A stretch of 64,000 bases of DNA from Bidens hawaiensis. Lineage: Eukaryota > Streptophyta > Magnoliopsida > Asterales > Asteraceae. The translations under genes were made by a program, and so were the position numbers. Within the stretch, counting starts at the first letter, position 1; each line of letters opens with the position of its first letter. A model generated the notes under the pieces. It was not told the origin of the DNA. It saw only the letters and a program-made list of their open reading frames with translations, and did not search any database. Positions 46,668 through 58,572 of this stretch are shown here, piece by piece. The stretch is taken from the NCBI GenBank assembly GCA_021521415.1, contig JAIQDT010009150.1, forward strand, positions 1-64,000, given 5' to 3'.

Positions 46668-47449
46668 CGTCCCTTGAAGAATGTACACATTAAATGAAGT
46701 CAAATTGGTAGCATATGCTAGTGTAACTTTAGGTTGCCGTGAACTCTTTAAAAGGATTTCCATCAATGAGATATGAGTGCATTATCTTTTAGAAATCTTT
46801 GCTAGATTGAGGTTTCTGGTGATGCAATCGATAGACAATTTTCTCTTTAGGCCATGGTTGTGCTCCTTAATTCATTAATAATTTCCTCACCGTTAAAGTT
46901 TCTGGTGATGCAATCGATAGGAAATTTCCTTTTTAGGCTTGGTTGTACTCCTTAATTCATCAATTTCCTCACCTTATCACGTAAGCGTCACATCACACTC
47001 CAATTTATCAAGAAAATACTCCTAATTCATCAATTTCCCCATTGTACCACATCATTCACTTATTATTGTTTAAAAGTAAAATTAATACTAAAAAAACTAT
47101 AGTTGTTAAAAGCATTCATTAATAATTAAACAAAGTATAAACCTAAAATTAGAAAATTATATTTTGAGTACTCATCGTTATCGGGTAGTTGAAATCGCAA
47201 ATATATTTATATTTCGTCAAACTTATCGGTTTAAGCACGTGCCAAAATTATTTACGAGATAAAAAAATATTTTTTTCCAAAACAAATCTGTTTCTGTTAA
47301 AATTTAATACCGGGTTGTTCAAAAAAAATTATGCAAACTTGGACGTGTATTTAATGTTTTTTTAAGTTAACAAAACAAGTTTATTTGAAAATAATTTTAT
47401 AAAAGTTTTTTCTATAACCTTTTTAAAATATAATTTATAAAAGTTTCTT

Positions 47450-47683
47450 GACAAACAGCAAAAGACGTCCTTTATGTTCTTTATGTTTGAACGTTTTTTC
47501 AATGGACGTTCTTTCGCAAAAGAAATTGCAGAAATCATATTTCATGTTTCAAATCTTTTTCACGTTACATCCTTTGATACTAACCCAGTTAAATTTTTTC
47601 GTTAAATCTGGTCATATGCATTACACATTATGGTAGTTTTGTAATTTTATATATAATTTATTTTATAACTAAAACAAACAAAT

Positions 47684-47714
<31 letters not shown>

Positions 47715-48956
47715 ACATACACAAATCTGTTTCACCTTCCCTAGCTACCACCACCTCCACCTCCACCACCGCATTCAACTTCACGTAGGCCATTGCCATC
47801 GTCTCCAACGCCCCATCACCATCCCGAACTAAGCCACCATAACTGCCACTACACAACCGCCACTCCGAACCACCACCATCTCTTCATCACGCAACCACCA
47901 CACCAACCACCCACCTGCAATAACCTCTTACTGTTGCCGGTAATACGGAATGGGAGAGGGGTTAGCCGGCGAGACGACGGTCGATTCCATCCACCACTCC
48001 CATATCTCTCGCATTTTCCAGCCACAAACACACACCCAACCACCACCATCTCCTATCGTTTTCCTGCGACCTCGAGAAGCCGCGGTTCTTAATCTCGTTT
48101 TCCGGCGACCTCAAGAAGCCACGGTTCTTAATCTCTTTTCCCGGCGACCTCGAGAATCTCAACCGGTGTAATTAACGCTTTGATTTTCACATCAATTTCA
48201 AGTCACAAAACTGAAATTATACCGATTGGTATAATTGTAGGCGGCAGCAAAGGCTAGGGTTCCGACGCCATAGCTCCGTTCTTCACCGCAAATCTTGAGT
48301 TTTTCAAGCTTGATTTTGTGTATGATGATCATGATCTAATTTTCTTCAGTCTCGGAGCTATTGGTTTAATTGTCGGTGACGTTGTTGATGTTGGTGGCCG
48401 GTGGTTAGTATAATTGCAGGCTAGATAGCATTCAAACACTTCGAACTGCACAAGCTCGGTTAGGGTTTTCGTTTTCAGATCTAAATGGTGTGGTGGTTAG
48501 GGTTCGCCGATAGAAACAGAGAAGTAGGTATCTTGTGTGGTGGTTGGGGTATCCTGGCAAAAAGAGAGAAGTAGGTATATGGTGTGGTGGTTGGGGTACG
48601 TCGGAGCCATGGCGGCGGTTGGTGCTGGTGGTTGTATTTAGGTGTTAGTGGCTTGAAGGTTGTGTTTGGGTGTTGGTATGGTGGTGGGGAGAAAGAGGTG
48701 AAGAAGAGAGAGAAGATAGTTATTGTTTTTCTTGTTAATTATATAGATAGTCTCTTAAACAAATAAAAATACCAAATTATTCTCATGTGCAATGAATATG
48801 ACCAGATTTAACGAAAAAAATGTAATTGGGTTAGTATCAAAGGACGTAACGTGAAAGAGATTTGAAACATGAAATATGATTTCTTTTATTTCTTTTGCGA
48901 AAGGACGTCCATTGAAAAAATGTTCAAACATAAAGGACGACTTTTGCCGTTTTGTC
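47450..48956. mobile_element. Mutator-like element with ~190-bp TIRs, possible gene capture (1,507 bp)
   Basis: The terminal inverted repeats (47450-about 47640 and about 48775-48956) start GACAAACAGCAAAAGACGTC and, inverted, GACAAAACGGCAAAAGTCGT and stay alignable for about 190 bp. An exact 9-bp duplication AAGTTTCTT flanks the element (47441-47449 and 48957-48965), the mark of Mutator transposition. The inside has no transposase. It is less AT-rich than its surroundings and gene-like: a (CT)n run at 47690-47714, CCACC-rich sequence, and a 37-bp unit repeated about three times at 48058-48165. This suits a Pack-MULE that captured host sequence, but I cannot name the source. Confidence 0.85.
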
Positions 48957-49417
48957 AAGTTTCTTTTATAACTTATAAAAGTTTATATGAATATCATTTT
49001 CTTTTATAACCCTTTTGATAAGTTTATATGAATATAATTTATAAAAGTTTAAAAACATATACAGATTTATATATTTTTAAATATTATTATTAAAATATTT
49101 AATTTCATTGTTCTCCAAAAAGGGTGTTTTTTTAATAATTTTTTTTATCGAACCTGTTTTTATTAAAGTAATAATTGCCTTGACTTTTAAAGTGTTAAGA
49201 AAAACGAACATAATTTCTTTTGCAAACAACGAAGTTACCGTTTAGTTTCGTAACCACTGACTTTTAAATAAGTCGGTTCCGAAGATACAGTTTCCTATTT
49301 TATTAATCCAATCAACTTTCAACTTTTGTATTTCAAAATTTAAATACACTCTCCTATAACCAATTCCTTGCATATCACGCAAACCGTAAAGTCGTAAACC
49401 CTAATCACCACACCATC

Positions 49418-50599
49418 ATGGCAGAGTTATCTTCGAAAAACATGTATGACATCTTTTCAAGAATGGCGGTGAAATCCTTGGCTCGATTCCGGTGTGTAAG
49501 CAAGCAATTCTGCAACTACATCACTGATCCTTATCTCGAAACCCTTCATGCCAAACAAGCGACTTCGACCGATCCGATGCTCATCATGTTCCGTCGACTC
49601 GCATCAGATCTTCCCAACTCACAATGCATTATCAATTTCTTGGAACATAAAGAAGAAGCAGGCAGTTGTACCCAAGAAGTGACAAAGAAGCCACCGGCTA
49701 TGGATTTTATGTGTTCTAATGACATAATCCTAGGTTCTTGTAACGGTCTGCTTTATTCATCACAACGCCACCGTGACACCATCAATCTGGTTGTGATCAA
49801 CCCGCTAAGGAGAGAATGTCATGAATTGCCACCCATGAAGGCAACATTCCATTATGTCCACAAACAAAAACGGTCCCGTGGGATTGATCGTGAAGAGTCG
49901 AACCGACTATGTGTCACTCCTAGCGGGCTTGGTTTCGATGAGTCTACCAATACTTTCAAGATGGTGTGTGTTGCGTTAAGAAAGCAAGATAAGTTACCAA
50001 ACTTTGATCAACTGGAGGAGGATCTATGCACCATGGTGCATGTTTTGGGTACAGACTCATGGCGAAAGATCCCACAAGTCCCTTCTTTTCCGATAACAGG
50101 TGAAGGTGTGTTTGTTAAGGGATGTTTGCATTGGCTAATCAGTGATGAATATGATGATGATCGTGAAGCCTACTTAGGAAGGACGGTAATAACCTTTGAT
50201 ATGGCTAAGGAGGAATTTGGAGTAATCAATCCTCCTCAAGAACTACCAGCTTCCGGTTGGGTAAGGGAGCAGTTGGTTGATTTACATGGTGAACTTGGAT
50301 ATGTGTATCAAATTGTTAATCGGGGCGTTGAGGTGTGGGTGTTGAAGGAGAGAGGGTGGGTGTTGCACTGTCAGTTCGAGCATAAACTGCCTCTTCTTTA
50401 TGGTTTCATAAAGGTTTTAGGGCTTTGGAACGAAAATGGAGACGTGTTAATGATAGATGGGAGGAAGATGCTTTTTTACAACTTAAAAAGTCGCGGTTTG
50501 TATGAAGTATGCTTCGAAGGTTGGGAAGAAGAACCCGCAATAGACATAAGATTGTATCAAAGTAGTTTGTTTTCAACTTGTTATTCATTAAAAAACTGA
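49418..50599 (+). CDS. F-box protein with F-box-associated interaction domain
   Basis: Single-exon gene, 393 residues. Proteins of this type link substrates to the SCF ubiquitin ligase through SKP1. The F-box is at about residues 4-43, degenerate but clear ('MYDIFSRMAVKSLARFRCVS'). The associated domain spans about 100-330: 'GSCNGLLYS', 'VVINPLRRECHELPP', 'GLGFDESTNTFKMVCVALR', 'DSWRKIPQVPSFP', 'GVFVKGCLHWLI', 'VITFDMAKEEFGVINPP'. This type A (FBA) architecture is very expanded in plants, and the substrate cannot be predicted. The start is the first Met of the frame, set in the short leader 'CACCACACCATCATGG'. No lesion is seen. The nearest upstream neighbour is the Mutator-like element, 450 bp away. 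Confidence 0.93.
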   Translation: MAELSSKNMYDIFSRMAVKSLARFRCVSKQFCNYITDPYLETLHAKQATSTDPMLIMFRRLASDLPNSQCIINFLEHKEEAGSCTQEVTKKPPAMDFMCSNDIILGSCNGLLYSSQRHRDTINLVVINPLRRECHELPPMKATFHYVHKQKRSRGIDREESNRLCVTPSGLGFDESTNTFKMVCVALRKQDKLPNFDQLEEDLCTMVHVLGTDSWRKIPQVPSFPITGEGVFVKGCLHWLISDEYDDDREAYLGRTVITFDMAKEEFGVINPPQELPASGWVREQLVDLHGELGYVYQIVNRGVEVWVLKERGWVLHCQFEHKLPLLYGFIKVLGLWNENGDVLMIDGRKMLFYNLKSRGLYEVCFEGWEEEPAIDIRLYQSSLFSTCYSLKN

Positions 50600-52653
50600 T
50601 CTAAAAAGTTGTATTTTTTGGATTCATAAAATGTGACTGATTGTTATGGTTTACGGCTTATCTTATGCTTATAAACTATAAAGCAACTATTTTTGGTTTT
50701 ATCTTGATATGGGTTATTGAAGCTTTTTAATGGTATGTAGATTATATATATTAACTGTCTACTGAAGGCCGTTTGTATTTAATTAAACTTAATTGTGGTT
50801 ACATGTTTTACGAAGAATCCGAAATCATTGCATAATTCAACTTTAGGGAACTAGAACTCTTTTTTATAATTTTTTAATCGAATGAATGTTGGTCAGTTGC
50901 ATTTGTAACCCAAAAAAATGAAAAGTTGTTGCAAAGAAAAGGTGGAAATCATTGGTTATCTATTATAACACGGTTGAAAGATAGGAATACAAAAATGCGG
51001 ACCAACGAGTTTGTTAAAATAGCTTCAACATCTATTTTACAAAAATATCATTTCACTTTTCTTTAATTAAGAGTTTGTTTCAACCACCAAAAGCTTATAC
51101 ATTGTGTTGCAGACAAATTAGATATGTTGCTCTAAATAATCTTGAAGGCCGTTATTTAACTTGAAATTATAACTTGATGGTTAGTTGGGACCTTTTGACG
51201 CAGTAACCAGAGACTGGATCCAAAAATTAGCTAGGAGGGCACAAATAGATAATGCAAAAAAATGGGCCGGTCAAAGAAAACATGGCCGACCCAACCAAGC
51301 AAAGTGAGCTTTCATGACCCTTTTTCTAATTTAATTGTTATAAATATACATGACAAAAAGAACGGTTTGGCCAATTTAAAAATGATCATTTTGGCAGTCA
51401 AAACTCAAAATTATGCATAATGCGCATTAGTTTGACAAGCCAAACGAAACTTTCATTATCACAGTGGGAACCTAGCAAGTAGCTAGTGTCCATATTACAA
51501 AGTACCAACAGAAACTAAAAACATCCAATCCTCCTAATTCAAGGGAGACCAAAAAACAAACAGCCAAGACTAACCTATTAAGATCAAAGACATACTTTCA
51601 GCAACAAAATAGCCAACATTAAAACTCAACTAGAGCATAAACCCGTGAAATCTATCCAGAAGTACTTCCAGCAGCAACAAAACCAACTGCAGACTCAAGA
51701 CCGTTGACACCTTTTCCTATAACAGGCCCTAACAATATTTTCCGTATAGCATACTTTCAAGAATCTATTGTCTTCTTATCGAATTCCATTGGACCAGCAG
51801 CTACAGACCCAAACCCAACCCAAACCATTTTGAAAAGGGCACAAACCGCCCACGGCCTAGCAACTCACCCACTTACACTAACCGGGCAAAGACAAACCGA
51901 ACACTTGCATTCCGCAACGGTTACAAACTATCATGATACCTATTTAAATAGATGGCACAAACTGTTAATAAAAATCATCTGAAAACAAGAATATTTGATC
52001 AAGAAAGTGAGTAAGAAAACAAGTTCATTGGCATTTCATCAAACAGCTGGAGGGTATCATGAATCAAGCTAATTAATTAAGCACAAAAAGTTGACTAATT
52101 ATAGTGTATAAATCAAATAAATTGGAAAAATCATGTACCAAATTGCACATATATACTTCAATATCGAGTTGAAGAAAATGGAACAAAAAAAGATGAAAAA
52201 TAAAGTGGAATCATCTGTTGACCGATTATAAGGTGGTTTTGAATCGTATCAATTCAGAGTCAATTAAGTATGAAAAGGAGCCGAGAGTCGGGTTGAAGAG
52301 AGGCTACGATGATTGCAAATCGAACCTAGAAGCGGAGAGGTTGGGGTACTTTCAGGGGCCAAGTGAGATTTGAATAATCTCCCATGCCCTCGCTTCTGAT
52401 TTGGTAAATTATTTTATTATACTTATACATTAATATTTCGGATATCCATATTATCTTAATTTTTAAAAACGCTTCCAATAATTCGGGTTTGGTTACTTTT
52501 CGCACATATAATATTAATTTTAACGGGGTTTGTGAATATTAGTGTTGTAAAAAAGTAAGTATTTTTAAAAAAGAGTTTAAAATATGTTGTGTCAACTGAT
52601 GTATGAGTTTGTAGATGTCTTGCGTTTAGAAGACTGAATCTTCTATGTTAGGA
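50600..52653. other. Intergenic DNA
   Basis: 3' flank of the F-box gene (possible AATAAA-like 'ATAAAA' signal near 50626) and AT-rich DNA. The 92-codon frame at 51704-51982 has no recognisable domain and I do not call it a gene. Confidence 0.45.
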
Positions 52654-52656
52654 TTA

Positions 52657-53929
52657 GAGCATCTCCACCGGCGGAGCAAAGAGAGGTTTGTGTTGACGTG
52701 GACCGGAGCAAACGGACGAGCGACGGTTTTTACCAGTGGAGGATAACGGAGGGATGGATGTTTGTTTGAAAATACAAACGTTTGTGATGGAGTTTGAATG
52801 GGCCTGCCATCAAATAAAATACAATAAATTGATGACATGACGGGCAGGCGGTGCTGGCGGCAATCACCACCCCAGCGTTGTTGTGGTCACCCAGCCGGCA
52901 GCAATCAAAACCTTGCTCCACGGAGAAAGACGGAGGCGGTGAGGAAGTTGGGGAACCGTTTATTTGTGTAGGTGGGTTTGATAAGAAGCTGTTCTTTTAT
53001 AGAATATATATATGGTAATGTTGATAATAATATTACATAAGAAATTTCAACACCATAATCATTTTCTATAAAACACTATATATGGAATGGTTAATATCTT
53101 GATTCAACAAGTGAAAAAGTTTGTTTAGACATGACTCATTTATAAGAATTGTTAAATAATATAATAATATGTTTATAATTTATATTATGTTTTTTAATTT
53201 ATATAATGTTTTTTATTAAATATTTTAAACGTATTATAATATTTTGAATATTATTAAACATACCAACGGCTATTTTATTATTATAATAATAAAACTAATA
53301 ATAATAATATAAGAATTATGTTTACATAAAATAAATAAATAAATTATTTAACCCTATCACATTATAATTAACACATTTCTCTACTCAATACAACACTCTT
53401 TACACCAAAATTTCTCAAATACTCCCACCCCAATATATCTAAAAAAATGAGTTCCAACGACGAAGTAACACAACCCTTGAGTGCGAGCGATGAGAAATCC
53501 GACTACACGAGTGATAACGATGAAGTAAGCCAACAACCCCCACCCACTATAAACCCATACTTGAATCCTAATATTCAAAATCAGGTCGTTTAAATAGCCG
53601 TCCAAGAATTCCAACAATTTATGCCCAACAATTCACGCTATATGCCTGGCCTCCATTTCTTTAATTTTATTATTTTTTTTCTGGTAATATTAAATATTTT
53701 TAAAGTAATTTTAAATAATATTATAAAATTAATGTATTGTAAAAGTAATTTATTAAATATTAAATAATAGTAAAAGTAGGTAATGATGTGGAAGATGAGG
53801 TGAAAGTTTTTATTGGTTTATAGGTGGAGTAAAAAGTGGGGGGGGGGGGGGGGGGGTTTAAAAAAAATGATTAGAGTATGATGTGGCGATGAGGTGGAGG
53901 TTTGAATTGGTTTATGGGTGTGGATGCTC
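52657..53929. mobile_element. Harbinger-like deletion derivative (1,273 bp)
   Basis: Starts GAGCATCTCCACCGG after TTA (52654-52656) and ends, inverted, with GAGCATCCACACCC. GAGCATCTCCA-type ends with a TTA/TAA target are typical of Tourist/Harbinger MITEs. The inside includes a short acidic frame on the plus strand from about 53447 ('MSSNDEVTQPLSASDEKSDY'), interrupted by a stop; it may be the relic of the element's second (Myb-like) gene, which is only a guess. It carries a poly-G run at 53837-53856. Confidence 0.6.
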
Positions 53930-53930
53930 A

Positions 53931-54286
53931 GAGCATCTCCACCGGTGTGTTTGTGGAGGTTTTTGTTGACATGGAATGGTGCAAACAAAGTTTACGAGTG
54001 GAGACAAACGTTTGTAGAGGTTTTTGTTTGTATTCTCAAACGTTTGAAAGGTGGGTTTGTAGTGGCCCCATCACAACCACTATATACAAATCATATATAT
54101 ATATACACACACATATATATACATATATAATATATAGTAGTAAAAGTAAGTAATGATGTAGAAGATGAGGTGGATGTTTTTATTGGTTTATGGGCGGAGT
54201 AAAAAGTGAGGTTTTTTAAATAAATGGTTATAGTATGATGTGACGATGAGGTGGATGTTTGAATTGGTTTATGGGTATGGATGCTT
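53931..54286. mobile_element. Harbinger-like MITE, head-to-tail with the previous one (356 bp)
   Basis: Starts GAGCATCTCCACCGG one base after the previous element and ends, inverted, AAGCATCCATACCC, followed by TTA (54287-54289). Its right half closely matches the right half of the neighbour ('AATGATGTRGAAGATGAGG'). With the TTA before 52657, the outer edges of the pair could be one target duplication. Confidence 0.6.
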
Positions 54287-54289
54287 TTA

Positions 54290-55589
54290 GAATTTATTGT
54301 GCAAAAGAACACATGTAAATCAATGGTTGGTTTTAAAACTTTGGGCTATTTGTCTTTTTTTTTAACTAACATTAAAAATACTTACAATATCTGAATGAGA
54401 CTTTCTCAGATGAGATATCACCGATCTATTTTGACTCTTCAAACTTGACTAACTCAGGAACACCATCAATGAGAGAACTCACTACTATGAGAACATACCA
54501 TTGAGTCGGTGGAAAAACACCATTGAGTCATGTTAGAATCTGAGATTATAACAATCTAAAGCATCAACCATAACCCTTATGCAATTAAACAAGAATGTCA
54601 ATTGCGAATATTTATTGATCTAATCAGTAAAGATGCAATTGATGATTTCCCCTAAATAAATACCGAAAATTATCAAAATAAGCAGGTTGTCTTAACTACT
54701 TTTTTTTTTCCTATTTTTAATTATAGGCAAAGAAAAATAACATACAAGCATTAACAATAGGATACTGACACATAATTCCTTTAAACATCGCTAGGAAGCT
54801 CTAGAGCCTAAGGCAACTTCATATACGACCTTGAAATATGTTTAGGCATCTTTGTTGTTGATACGCTGATGCGTAGGCATCTTTGGAGCCTAAGCATATC
54901 ATTAATGCAACCTTGAAATACGTTTAGACACATTTGTAACATATACATTGATACTTAGATATTTTTGAAGCCTAAACTAACCGTCTCATACAACCTTAAA
55001 GAACATTTAGTCACCATTGTAGTATATGAACCAATACTAACACATTTGGAGGCTTGGAGCACCGATAGTTAAAAACACATTTGGAGGCTAATGCTATTTT
55101 TCTTCGCCTTTCTTTATGTAAAAGTTTTGTCCACTTTTCTATTTTAGTAATTTCTGTACGTGGTCAAAGACATGGATTATTCATTATTATTATTCTAAAA
55201 CTCTATTCAAAAGACTAGATGATTGATTTGCATGCCACGCACTAGAGACTAATCTAAATCTACCAATTTGATCAAATCATTAACAAATTAATATTTTAAA
55301 CTACCAATGCAAAATTGGTCAGTCAACTTCACTGCTTCAAAATGGCCAATTATATGACTTGCCAAAAAACATAAATAATTATGCTAAAAATAACACAAAC
55401 AATTATAGTGTTGGTTCAAAGCTAGATAAATTCCAAAGAAGATCAAATATTACAATAACAGTAAAATCCATGAAACACACAATAAAAATCATATATATAC
55501 TTATAATACACAAGTAACCATTAAAAACATCCATGCATGCATGCATACCTTATTCATAAATCTTACAAGAAATTAAACCACAGTATTGT
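54290..55589. other. Intergenic DNA
   Basis: AT-rich. About 54790-55090 holds diverged repeats of a 'CATCTTTGGAGCCTAAG'-like unit of about 100 bp. It includes the 3' flank of the Gly-rich protein gene. No other gene is seen. Confidence 0.45.
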
Positions 55590-56033
55590 TTATTTGCGAT
55601 CTCCACCACCACCACCACCGCCATGCCCATACCCGGACCCATATCCACTTCCCTCTCCCGAATCACCTCCGCGTCCACCACCACCTCCTCCACCACCGCC
55701 ACCGCCACCACCACCTCTTCCCCTACCTCCTGAACCAGATCCAGCATGAGAACCAGCATACGAGCCGGCTTCAGACCCTGCTCCTCCTCCTCCACCCGAG
55801 CTTGAGCTAGAACTCGAGCTCGAAGAGCTAGAGGATGAGCTAGACCCTCCGGAACCCGCACCTGCACCGGATCCCGAACCACTTCCACCAATCCCGATCC
55901 CAACTCCAACACCTACACCAATCCCTCCCAAATCCAAACCCAAGTCCTTTCTTGCTACTCGACTCTCAGACATCACGACTAAACTCGAAAGTAGAAGCAA
56001 ACTAGCCAAACTCAATGCCCTCAGTTTCCCCAT
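55590..56033 (-). CDS. Secreted glycine/serine-rich protein (cell-wall GRP-like)
   Basis: 147 residues. The N-terminus 'MGKLRALSLASLLLLSSLVV' is a good signal peptide, likely cut after about residue 23. The mature part is low-complexity: Gly-Val-Gly-Ile repeats, (GS)n, a run of about 16 Ser (near residues 64-79), GSYAGSHAGSGSGG, a run of about 14 Gly, and a 'GSGYGSGYGHGGGG' tail ending DRK. Plant Gly-rich proteins of this form go to the cell wall; the exact role is unknown. The Pro-rich frame on the other strand is a mirror of the Gly codons. A good TATA box lies upstream. Single exon as read; no lesion. Confidence 0.85.
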   Translation of the reverse strand: MGKLRALSLASLLLLSSLVVMSESRVARKDLGLDLGGIGVGVGVGIGIGGSGSGSGAGAGSGGSSSSSSSSSSSSSSSSGGGGGAGSEAGSYAGSHAGSGSGGRGRGGGGGGGGGGGGGGRGGDSGEGSGYGSGYGHGGGGGGGDRK

Positions 56034-56096
56034 ATTTGCACCGATATTGGTTAATTAGTTTATTGGCTGGTGACTCCTTTGAATGCATATATGGGT

Positions 56097-56106
56097 CTAT
56101 TTATAG
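56097..56106 (-). promoter_or_regulatory. TATA box of the Gly-rich protein gene
   Basis: The minus strand reads CTATAAATAG, 64 bp before the ATG, predicting a leader of about 35 nt. A textbook plant core promoter. Confidence 0.8.
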
Positions 56107-57284
56107 TTGTCAAGAGGCCTGGTGAATAACTACAAAAGTGAAGTGGTGGACACATCAAACATGGATTCATGATTACTAATATTTCGGTGTTGAAACGTGG
56201 TGAATACAATGCCAGATTTCTGTATGTCCCCACCGATGTTGAATTTCGAGGTTCAATGATTTTCTTTAACAAACAACCACTCGCATAACACATAAGTTTT
56301 TTTAATATAATATTACAAAGTCAAAAACACTTTATATCATATAAAAGAAGTTCTATTTCAACGGCAAAATTATATTAGTGGCCATCTAAATGTATTATCA
56401 ACATAAATTAATTGTTCACTGAAATACATGTACATATAAGAACTACAAACATAATTGGGCGTCCAGATTTTCAGTTCAAGTAAGGTTTATCACATAATTT
56501 ATGATTACTTGGCGTTGCAATTTGCAACTAGTAAACTGGAGAGTTATGATATGGTTTTTGGGGAAAAAACAGTTTTTTGTTTATTAATCATTTAGAAAAC
56601 ATAACTAAAGTACTTAATCAAATCTAATACCCAATTTTTTTAGTTTGTTTTTCAAATGCAACTATCTTAAGTTCAAAAATCATGTGGGCGGGGTGGAAAA
56701 ACGATTATATATCTTATATATATATTAAGAAGAAACTAAAGAATCACTTGACCCGCGCCCTATTCATACTTTACAGTAATTGTGATTTAAATTTAGAATC
56801 GAAACGAGGAAACGATTTTGATCAACAACAATTGATCAACTCTTAATCAATATAATTGAACCAAAATAAAACCACACATAATCAATGAAACCTTTCAATC
56901 TACTATACTCGAAACTTAAAACAAGTTTGACTCAAACTCTTATGCTAATAAAATCTATAAACATGATGACTATAAATAACTTAATAAACTTAAATAACGA
57001 CTCAAACTCAAAGTTTGATACTTTTAAAATTTATCATGATTAACCATTCATAGAGACCTTTTCTTACCAAATGTGTAAACAAAATTGTTAACATGTGCAT
57101 ATTGTATAAAGAGTCCAAATCAAACTTTCGTTAACAAAAAATAACGCTGGGACAACCACCAAAACAAACAGAACTATCCACCAAATACCAAATATTACAC
57201 CGACCCGGCCTCAGAAATTTCATTAACCTCCAATATATTTAAAAATGGATATATATATATATATATGATATGGATCTAGATAGA
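56107..57284. other. Intergenic DNA
   Basis: Promoter flank of the Gly-rich gene and AT-rich spacer; nothing else recognised. Confidence 0.45.
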
Positions 57285-57925
57285 ATTCCTCTTTTTAAAG
57301 AGAGAACTAGAAAACTAATAAATAATTATTTTTAATTTTTTTTAAAAAAAAATTTCGTGATTTTTTTTCTTTCCTCCTAATAAGATGATATTGTTTCAAA
57401 AAAAAAAAACGTCGATGTAGTGCATATGTGCACTAATGTGTATTGCATATATACAATAGTGTTTTATTGCATATAATACAACACAATTGCATTATACAAT
57501 ACACACTATTGAATATATATAAATACAATAAAAATAATTGTATGCAATACAAACTATCGCATATATGTAATACAACACTAATGCACATATGTACTATATC
57601 GATTTTTTTTTATTTTTTTATATAATATAACACTAATACAATATAAAAAATTGCATATATGCTATTTAACACTATTACACATATCAAAATACACAATAGT
57701 GCACATATGCATTAAAAAAAGTCGATGTACTGCATGTGTGCACTACAACGCGTTTTTTTAATTATTTTTTATTTTTTTTTTGTTTTTATGTTTTTTTTTC
57801 TAGTGAAGAATAACAACATATAAGAAGGATGAAAGATAAAAAAATTTAAAATATTTTTTTAATTAAATTAAAAATATTTTTTTATTAGTTTTCTAGTTCT
57901 ATCTCTAAGAAAGAGTTCACTCATG
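57285..57925. mobile_element. AT-rich TIR element (about 640 bp)
   Basis: The ends carry 'AGAACTAGAAAACTAATAA' in opposite orientation (about 57304-57322 and 57880-57900), preceded outward by 'CTCTTT..A.AGAG'-like sequence. Inside, 'GTCGATGTAGTGCATATGTG' (57411) and a close relative at 57721 are direct repeats around many 'TTGCATATATACAATA' units. No target duplication was fixed. Confidence 0.5.
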
Positions 57926-57983
57926 ATCATCTCCCTATATATATGTAAGAGGGATATTTTGATAATCATGTTGAGTTTTAAAA

Positions 57984-58500
57984 ACTTAAGAACTCAATTC
58001 TTGGCCACACATTTAATTAAATGGATTGTAATATGTGATTGAGATTAAATCAAAAAGTCAAAGTATGAGAGAGAATAAAGATGTAAGTGATTACACTTAC
58101 TTTTGCATTTACATCCGTTACACATGTGTAAAAAGTTGACTAGGTGCAATTTTTTTACGTACATGTAACTTACATATATTACGCATGTGTAAAAAAAATT
58201 TAAAAAAAAAATTATTACATTGAGTTCTTTCGAGTTCTTAAAACTCAATTCTTGCCACACATTTAATTAAATGGATTGAAATATGTGGTTGAGATTAAAT
58301 CTGACTAAAAAGTCAAAGTATGATAGAGAATAAAGATGTAACTGATTACACTAACTTTTACGTTCGTTACACATGTGTAAAAAGTCGACTCGATGCCTAA
58401 AAAATTATGTAATTTTTTTACGTGTATGCAACTTATATATATTACGCATGTGTAAAAAAAATTCTAAAAAAAAATTGTTACACTGAGTTTTTTCAAGTTC
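57984..58500. repeat. Tandem duplication of a ~253-bp AT-rich unit
   Basis: The unit from 'AACTCAATTCTTG' at about 57990 repeats from about 58243. Each copy contains two 'TACRCATGTGTAAAAA' motifs and ends in 'GAGTTCTTAAAACT'-like sequence. Divergence is moderate. Confidence 0.75.
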
Positions 58501-58528
58501 TTAAAACTTAAAGTGGTCATATTTGAAA

Positions 58529-58533
<5 letters not shown>

Positions 58534-58569
<36 letters not shown>
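58534..58569. repeat. (AT)n microsatellite
   Basis: About 18 uninterrupted AT units; likely polymorphic. Confidence 0.95.

Positions 58570-58572
<3 letters not shown>

Noticed and set aside
55537..55912. Pro- and His-rich frames overlapping the Gly-rich gene, both strands
   Set aside because: They mirror the Gly codons; the minus-strand frame with signal peptide and TATA box explains the region better.
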